From: Phaeoceros laevis
Lineage: Eukaryota > Anthocerotophyta > Anthocerotopsida > Notothyladales
Direction of reading: 5' to 3'
Assembly: GCA_049999765.1 (NCBI GenBank)
Contig: JBNGIQ010009042.1
Location: 1 to 24,981 of the forward strand
DNA: 24,981 nucleotides
Shown: in pieces, positions 17,898-24,981 of the stretch
Position numbering within the stretch: position 1 is the stretch's first letter
Layout of the letters: the number at the start of each line of letters is the position of its first letter
The notes under the pieces: model-generated
The model's database searches: none
The model's input: only the letters and a program-made list of their open reading frames with translations
Told to the model about the DNA's origin: nothing
Made by a program: the position numbers and the translations under genes

Positions 17898-20800
17898 CTA
17901 CTTTGTAAGTCCACCCACTGACTGCTCTGGCACACTCAACCCCTGTTCTCCTAACTTCAAGGAGGCTTCAGACAAAGACCCCGTTCCTGCCTGTGCTACT
18001 GCTTCCAGGTCTATAGAGACCCGTTTGGATTTGGATTTTTTTGACCTCTTCCTTCTCTGGACACGCAGTTGCTCAGTCCTACTGCCAGGGGTCTCCGAAG
18101 GGGCCTCCACCCTTATCTCACCTGAATCCTCATCCATATCAACTGACACGACGGCTCTTGGGTCTACAAACACCGGTGATCCAGGTGCAAATGGCGGCAA
18201 CGGAGTCCCCACACCAGCATCTGCTACTGGACTGGTATCTGGATTCTGGATCAACTGTGGTAGGACAGCAGGACCAGGAGCAGGAACTGCACCAGAAACC
18301 CGATCAATGTCAACACCTTTTTCTTGAAAAATCTGTGGAGATATGATGTTGTGCCATTGCCCGCGTGGCACAAACAGCAAAAACAGTCCCTTGACAACCA
18401 TCTTCACGCCCAGCTTGAGAGAAGTATCCTCAGAGGGCACAAGCTTCAATAACTGATTCAGTAGTGCATACCACTCATTTACTAGCTGACACACAAAACT
18501 TGTGAGCAGGAGCACAAGCATGAAGATGCCTAAACCAGTACTATTGTCAGAGGGAGCATCATGTGCCAACAGCACCCAGGCAGCCAAAAACACACCTAGC
18601 TCACAGATCATGGATACACTCTCTACCACCTGAACTCCACGACGCACAAACGGTTTAAGAATCACTACGGTCAAAAGCTGGAGCAGGGTGACACCAAACA
18701 CAAGGGACACTTGACCCCATGACCGAGCACTTCTACCATACGCACCAAACACCACACCCAGCAATATCCTTCTGGCAATGTCCACCAGTACGTATGCAGA
18801 CCTAATAGCGCCTAATATCTGCTCAACATGATTGCTGCCTGTGTTTTCACTATCATCACTGCAGTCCACTGCTCGCATTCGTCCTATCCCATTTGCTCCA
18901 CTCTCAACCCATCGAGGTAGAGCTGCACCATTCTGCACAGACTTGACCTTTGGTGGCCCCTTTCTGTCCTCAAAGAGAAGGCCAAACCGTGGAAGAAACG
19001 TGGGAGCCAAACCTTCTCTCCTAATCCACTTGCTAATCACATTCTCTCCAGCAACCTGCTTCAGCACTGTCCTGTACCAAGGCATTTCCTGGGTTCCGTA
19101 CCTGAATTCTTCATATTGAACAAGTGCTCCCATGAAGATGGCCACAATGAGGAACAATCCCACTGACAGAAAGAAGGACAAAGGCACTGCCAGAAGGAGA
19201 ACTCCAATGACAATGCCCCCTGGCGTCCCCCCTCTAATTAGCGATGCTGATGCCTGGCACACTCCTGGGAGTGATAGAATGAGCAGGAAAAGTTCAAATC
19301 TGGGAAGGGAGAGTGCTCCTCTGAGGGACGTCTTGGTTCTCCATCTCATGGCAAGGAGAGTAACAACATGTAAACAAATGAGAAACCCACCAACAGACCC
19401 CAACCAGAATATGTTCCTCTCAAAATCCCGCCACCCGGTGTACGCACTTGGAATTGGCAAACTTGATTCTGGTAATGTTCCGCTCAAAAAATACAGCTCA
19501 TATTCAGAAGCACTAAGAGCAGGACCAAATACTGAGTTATTCACAGCAAGGTTACGCTCTTGCCTACGGATTTCTGACTCCTTAGATAAGAAAACAGACT
19601 GGATGAAAGGAGCACCTTGTAATCCCCTGCTCTCTCTGCCAGTTACCGTGCTTCTGTCAGTCAAGAAGTCTCTTTCCAAATGCCCCAATGCACAAGACAA
19701 GGAGTCTTGAGCTCGCAGCTTTTCAACCTGCATCACCATCCGTGGCGAAGTTGGGATGTCAAATTGGCCAACAAAGTTATCTCCAATAGAAGACTCCTGC
19801 AAAGATGGATGAGACTGGCCATGCCCATGTTCCCATGGCAGCTGCACATTGGGAATTATCCATCTGAGCCCTCTGACTGTCTCACTGTACTCAATTGGTA
19901 AGTTCACTGCCAACCAGTAAGATAGGGCAAAAACTTGGACATGAGTAGCCATTCCCATAAGGTTTCTGGACGGATCCGCTCCTATGAGTCCTGCTGTCCT
20001 CAATCCCAATGCGCCCGCTGCAGCTAAACTTGCTGAGGAAATAGCCAACGTACCAGAAGCTAGACCTGTCGCAATAAGGCCCACAGTGATAAATGAAGAA
20101 ACGGCGACTGAAACTGCAGGCATGTCGTAGTGTCTCACTTTCAACACATTGGAAGCCACATTGGCATTGCCCGCAATGTCGGCAGTTACGTTCTCCATGA
20201 CCGATACAGAGGTTACATCTTCTGCTGTCCCATGCACTTGCAGAACATATGACCGTTTTGACTGCTCAGTAAAGCTGCAAAGAGGGAAAGATTCACATCA
20301 GTCGCAAGTACTGCAGACACCTTAACCAACCCCAGACTTTCAGGAGGCAACGAAAATAACATTATTGCAATGCACCTGCCTTTTTATGGTGCCGCCTGTG
20401 ACAACAACCCCTGAAGAATTAAAGTCAAAGACAGGCTTGTTGAACTCAACATAAATTGGAATATCTCGAACTCTTGTCTTGGCTGCAGCTGTAGTGATAA
20501 GCTTCACGACTGGCCTCACAACATCTGGTAGAGAAGGTATGCATTGAAACGTTTATCTCTATCTCCTTGTGTGTCTCTCCAAAGAGAAAGGAACAGCAAG
20601 GCAGCTAAGAAATTTCACGTGTCCAAGTCTTCAGATGTGCAAGAGATGGTCAAGCAGTTTACACTCTCTTACCATAAAGGAAGTGCACAGAGGCTGGCTG
20701 CACAGCCAAGCCTGATCTGCCGTAGATTGAGTTGCTTGGAAGAGCCACTGTCACCACTGATGAATTACGAGTCATCTCTAGCTGCAGAGCAGTAAACTGT

Positions 20801-21893
20801 GATCAGAAACGGGACAAAATGCGCATCCAGCTGCACACATACATGAAACTCACAAGGGTGGACATGGTTCCCTTGTGGACTTGATTTCTCGTAGGGCGTG
20901 TCTTGTCACGTCAGCCAGACCTGAAATGCAAATCTTCGACCAACTCGACCTCTGCGTTCAATAGGAGCAAGGACTCCATCTGATACTTGAAGTGCGTCTT
21001 TGATTTCATTTGAGCTGTTTAGGACAGGTGAGCTGAAGTCCAGATAGATGATGAGCTCAGCCGCAGAGTTTGTGGCTTCCAAGGTCCTAGCTTGACTGTT
21101 GATCCGCACTTCAGAACCAGAAATACGAGTCCACACAACTACTGTTACTGGCTGGCGGTCTGCATGTGGACAGTAGATTTTCAGCTAAGATGTGGACATC
21201 CAAGCAACGATAATGAACTGCATGCTGCTGTGCAAGACGACGAGAAAATGCCCGTACAGACCAATGCGGACGACTGCTGTCGAGTTCGCTGTTCTTTGGA
21301 AAAGATTTCCTTCAGTGTCGGAGCAGAATGCTTTCTGCATAGCTAAGACAACCTTCCCGGTCTCATTACTTCTAGAGAAGTTGACAGAGAGTGAGTATTG
21401 CATTCCCCCATCATGCCTTTGGAGAGAGGAGGGCACTACTTCACCATCACCATACACCAAAAGCTGCAAGCCCACCGAAGGAGGGGGAAAATATTCAGTC
21501 AGTGGACATTGCTATTTCTGCAGAACTTGCGAGTTTTTCCTGTGGAGTGCGAGCAACTCACGTCACATGTTGCTGCACTGATGCACTGAAACCCATCCTG
21601 CTGCCCGCTTTTCAAACAGGGTTTGCTGAAGTTTATTTGGACCGTTATCATCTCTGCGGCAGTAAAAGCAGGCCCAGCATCGACAGAAGCTGTTGGTGCG
21701 GCCGTGTCTGCAAACCAGCAACACAATCAACTTTAAATACCCCCGGGCCGCACAATCGAGGCAAGGAAACTCGCCCTTCGCTGTAAAAAGCAGCAGCGAA
21801 ACGCCAACCTTGTTGTGCATTCACCGACCAGAACGCTGAGAGCATCAGCAGGATTGCCAGTGCAGCGGACCGCACGCAGGTCCTGGATTCCAT
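17898..21893 (-). CDS. Secreted-N-terminus Ig-like repeat, polytopic membrane protein, seven exons
   Basis: My exons are 21893-21809, 21707-21562, 21463-21262, 21159-20921, 20781-20673, 20524-20380 and 20274-17898. All phases agree, giving 1100 residues. The ATG at 21893 begins a signal peptide (LAILLMLSAFW, cleavage near VNA|QQ). Residues about 30-355 contain repeated beta-sandwich units, each with a VxINFSKPC, IYLDFSSPVLNSS or IYVEFNKPVFDFNSS strand, and the last ends DIAGNANVASN, like bacterial-type Ig-like domains. Membrane segments lie near 361-408, 416-436, 597-617, 634-654, 661-696, 801-821, 828-848, 861-879 and 889-911. Conserved-looking loops include LPRFELFLLILSLPGVCQAS and FEDRKGPPK. 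The tail (912-1100) is proline-rich, then acidic, then basic (RRKRSKKSKSKR). This layout recalls fungal TRP-like/FLC proteins. Channel or transport function is inference only. Confidence 0.75.
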
Positions 21894-22816
21894 AGGCGAG
21901 ACTTTGAATCCCAAAAAGGATGATAAGATATCCTCCCCTTTGGTGTTCGCCCCGTCAAGGGAGTCCTGGCATTCATCGACCGAAGGAACAGTGCGCTGCT
22001 GGTCTGACTATCCGAGCTAGTTTCGAGCCAGACTCGCGCAATGCTTGATTCCACACAGTCATCACACATAGAGGGGCTGTACCACACAGCTACTTTACTG
22101 AGGAACAATTGACCAGCGCCCGCGCAGCTCTGCTGCTCTTCGCGTGGATGCACAACACTTCTAGGTCAGCGGCACAACGTAGCTCCCTTTGATGGAGGGA
22201 GGCAAAGGACATCGTAGGCAGCCAACTCCAGAGGCAGTCTAGCGACTCTAGCCGTAGAAGCTCACTGGAGAAATATGATACTACTGTAGTCTAATAACAA
22301 CTCAAAAGTAAGTAGAATCTTACATCCACGGTGTTGGCGCTATCGACCCGTCTTTGAAGCTAAGCTCTTTAGTCGCAAGACCTCGCCGCAATAAACACAC
22401 ACCCCCGGTATCCCATACTATACACCTTGTTTGGGAGCAGCAGAAGACAAGCAACAGCTAAAACCAGAGCCCATTTTTTGTACAGTTTATCGGAAGCAGC
22501 AGCTCCTCCCTCCCTCGCACTTGGACTACATCACTGGATTTAATTAGCACACCCTGCCCTGCACTTCTAAAAGCGTACCGGCCTATCCTACCTCACAGGC
22601 TGTCCTCATCAAGGTACTGTACACCTTCGAAAAGTTGATCATCACTCACTAAGGAGCACGTATATATCTTTATATCAATCACCAAGTCCATGACTGCCCT
22701 ACTAAATGTTAAGAGAGTTGCTTGTATGATGATACATACAGCTTGCTTGATACACTCAGCTTACTTGACACAACGGTTGCGAAGTCTGCTCATTCCACAT
22801 TGGCCCAACCCAGCTC
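21894..22816. other. Intergenic region: promoter/leader of the Ig-like gene and 3' flank of the CBS gene
   Basis: The two minus-strand genes are 923 bp apart. Frames in this gap start at GTG or TTG and show no domains. The part from 22431 upward belongs to the block duplicated at 14995-15721. Confidence 0.4.
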
Positions 22817-23228
22817 CTACTCGTCGGTGAACTCGGGGAAGTCCCTGTGCTTCCCGGCAAGCACGTGATACACTGGATTGATCTCGGAAAGGGGCTCGAA
22901 GATGTCGGTCCTTGTGACTATGCCAACCAGCAGCCCGTTGGTGTCCGCTACAGGCAACCGATGCACCTGCCACACAAATTCACACCGTGGTAGGTCCAGA
23001 TATGCTCACATCTATGAATGAGTACACCCATCCGGATAGACTACGTTCCGTTCCCAGCCCTTGTGGTCGGAGGAGATACCTTGTTCTGGAGCATCAGGGC
23101 TGCAGCATAGGCTATGGGTGCGTGCTCTTTGATGACGATTGCAGGAGTTGACATGATCGCGCTGCATGCATGACAACGCAGGGAGTCTCTCTGAGCTGCT
23201 AGCACAGGATGTATGTGCGGGAGCGATA
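22431..23228. repeat. Duplicated block, source copy (second copy at 14995-15721)
   Basis: It contains intact exons 2 and 3 of the CBS gene plus 3' flank. Similarity to the second copy ends in intron 1, near the CGGGAGCGAT string, just upstream of exon 2. Confidence 0.85.
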
Positions 23229-24031
23229 TGAAAAACTCATGATCTCGCATGAAATGTCAAACAAGCATAGTACCTTACTGGAAGACCCACTAGTGGTGCA
23301 ACGGCAACTGAAGAAATCTCAGGGCTTGCATCATGATCAGCCAGCAGTCTCCACTCATCGTTTCGACAGGTGCCCACTCTATTTTCATAGTCCTACACAG
23401 TTCTGCAGCTGGTTTCATACACTGCCATATGTCTCATGCATGCTCTATCGAACTTAGAAAACAGAGGGGACCAGCCTAAGTCTCTAGACGGAATCATAGA
23501 CAGTGGGGAGAGGTTGGTTGATGAACCACTCACCGCTGCAGTCAAAACTCCCACGCAGTTGCCGTTGCTCTCGACCACAGGCACTCCTGTGTAATGCTCA
23601 AAAACATCCATGTTCATGCTCCACACGATTGTGTTCTTGGCATCCTTGATACATACCAGCTCGTCACACTTCATCGTTATAACATTCTGGCTCATGACAT
23701 CACAGACGTGCCCATAAGGATCTTCCATGAGCTTCTCCGACTTATCGATTTCGTTATGCCTCTGCCTGACAGCCTTGGCCATTATGTGCAAGTTGGCCCG
23801 ATCGTTGCCACTGTCCCCACCTTTCTCCTGGAGTAAATTACCTGAATGTTTGAGGCCCTTTGCTAGCTTGCAGAAGTTGCTAGTCAGGTAACTTCTCCTT
23901 AACCTCCCAAGACCAGAGACAGACAGCCCATGAAAACTTGTTTCGCTTCTGTGCAACATCCTCCATTTAAACTTGGCACGAGTCCTCTCAGGTACTGGTG
24001 ACAAGGATAACGGAGCCAGGAGAGTGGTCAT
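22817..24031 (-). CDS. CBS-domain pair protein, probably organelle-targeted
   Basis: Exons 24031-23534, 23190-23080 and 22966-22817 join in phase 0 to give 252 residues. Introns of 343 and 113 nt have GT-AG ends. The ATG at 24031 begins MTTLLAPLSLSPVPERTRAK; the first 70 or so residues are rich in serine, leucine, lysine and arginine, as in a chloroplast or mitochondrial transit peptide. The first CBS domain runs from about 108 (VCDVMSQNVITM) to GVPVVESNGNCVGVLTAA. The second runs from SAIMSTPAIVIKEHAPIA through NKVHRLPVADTNGLLVGIVT to RTDIFEPL. CBS pairs bind adenine nucleotides and regulate partner proteins; in plants, stand-alone CBSX proteins act on organelle thioredoxins, but orthology to them is not shown. 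The linker between domains is short in this model, and a further in-phase exon in intron 1 (23353-23279) is possible. Confidence 0.8.
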
Positions 24032-24981
24032 ATGTGGAACTATCACATCACCCGCCTTCGCTGAGTGCTGGCAGCCTGGAACCACACTTATTTAGGTCAA
24101 ACCAAAAAAAGCCGATTTGCAAGTTATAGCAGGGATTGTACCCACATTCTAGCAGAATTTCTGCTCATGATGGGGCCAACCAGAAAGAGCAGTGTAAGTG
24201 GCAGTGGCCAGCGCAAGTTACAAGTGCTGGGTGCAATTGCAGTTGCTGAATACCACCTGAAAGGTTTAGCCTAGTGAAGCTCACCTCAATCTGCAGGAAT
24301 CGGTATCCAAGCTGTCATTCTCTTCAGGTGCGGGAGGCAGTATCGTAATCCTGGCCACCGTACTCCATGCTCGCTCTTGGCTGGGGGGCGACGCTGGTCT
24401 TGACCGGTTGCACGGAATTGCGCCGGCTAACATTCTCATCAACTGCCTAGGTGTTCCGTGTGTCTGTCGGTTTGTTTGTATGTGTCACTGTGTGCGTGTC
24501 ACTGTGTGCGTCTCACTCTCTCTCTTTCTAGACATTCTTGAAGTAACTTACACACTTATTTTAGTGGCCCGGGCGGGACGTGGGAGCAGATACGAGTGTA
24601 CATGCCACATGTACAGAGGGCCGATACAGATGTCCTTTACCTCGCCGCGCGATCATCAGGTATGTCAGTGTTGATCATGATCCTCAGTCTAGACATTAAG
24701 TTTACTTTAAAGAACCGCAAGGTTGGGCCATGGTCACCGAGACGTTTTTTACGGCAACGTTTTTATCTCGAACGATGCGTTTCTTTTGACGCTTCTTATT
24801 TTAGGTCGTTTCAGAATCGCTGTATAATACATGTATTCCGGTATAAAAAACTAACATATTATACATATTTTTACATATTATACCACTAACGTTTTTACCA
24901 CAATAAGGGTTTAGGGTAGAACTCTAATGTAGGTCTTCGTCGTGTGCTGGCCGCCTCACTCTTCCCTCCCAGAACAAGGGC
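24032..24981. other. Upstream region of the CBS gene; no gene seen
   Basis: It holds a 14-bp tandem duplication (GTGTCACTGTGTGC at 24482-24495 and 24496-24509) followed by a CT tract ending in TAG, which looks like a splice acceptor, but no exon can be supported after it. The A/T-rich end (24823-24885) contains a repeated ACATATTATAC string. Confidence 0.4.

Noticed and set aside
21845-22153. 102-codon minus-strand frame over the Ig-like gene's leader
   Set aside because: It starts at GTG and overlaps the signal-peptide exon in another frame. The spliced gene explains the coding signal better.
1-24981. CRISPR arrays, bacterial operons, phage or defence systems
   Set aside because: The window is plant nuclear DNA with spliceosomal introns. 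No spaced repeats or prokaryotic gene order occur.

Overview
This is nuclear DNA from a land plant. It carries a PLS-class pentatricopeptide (PPR) gene, a leucine-rich-repeat receptor kinase of the plant subfamily XI type, short spliceosomal introns and LTR-retrotransposon debris with the initiator-Met-tRNA primer site usual in plants. A PPR gene that seems to need a spliced 5' exon, PPR fragments and introns of roughly 100 nt make me favour a seed-free plant (lycophyte, moss or fern), but this is an impression and not a proof.

Layout. 1-4762 is a transposon-rich flank. At 863-2667 there is a minus-strand LTR-element remnant: an LTR with TATA box, a Met-tRNA primer-binding site, a tRNA-derived SINE-like module and a broken gag-like frame. 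Next to it, or nested in it, lies a compact LTR element (2668-4528) with two long LTRs, only 380 bp between them, and a 4-bp GGCC match at its flanks. 4763-8129 (+) holds the PPR gene and a small three-exon gene for a BOD1/SHG1-type (COMPASS-associated) protein. Convergent to it, 12136-8368 (-) encodes a complete 1218-residue LRR receptor kinase with one intron that splits the APE glutamate codon. 12.1-15 kb is a long gene-poor leader or intergenic stretch.

15-17.8 kb (-) is a graveyard: a duplicated and disabled copy of the CBS gene's 3' half, PPR fragments, a possible 81-residue two-exon frame, and an unidentified decayed coding remnant. 21893-17898 (-) is the most interesting gene: seven exons that I spliced by hand give 1100 residues, with a signal peptide, Ig-like beta-sandwich repeats, about nine or ten membrane segments and a long basic cytosolic tail. 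It includes one probable GC-AG intron. 24031-22817 (-) is a CBS-pair protein with a likely organelle-targeting N-terminus, and it is the source of the pseudogene 7.5 kb away.

The genes do not form an operon-like unit. They are ordinary eukaryotic neighbours, and any functional link between them would be speculation. All exon joins are inferred from reading frame, phase and GT-AG signals, not from transcripts.
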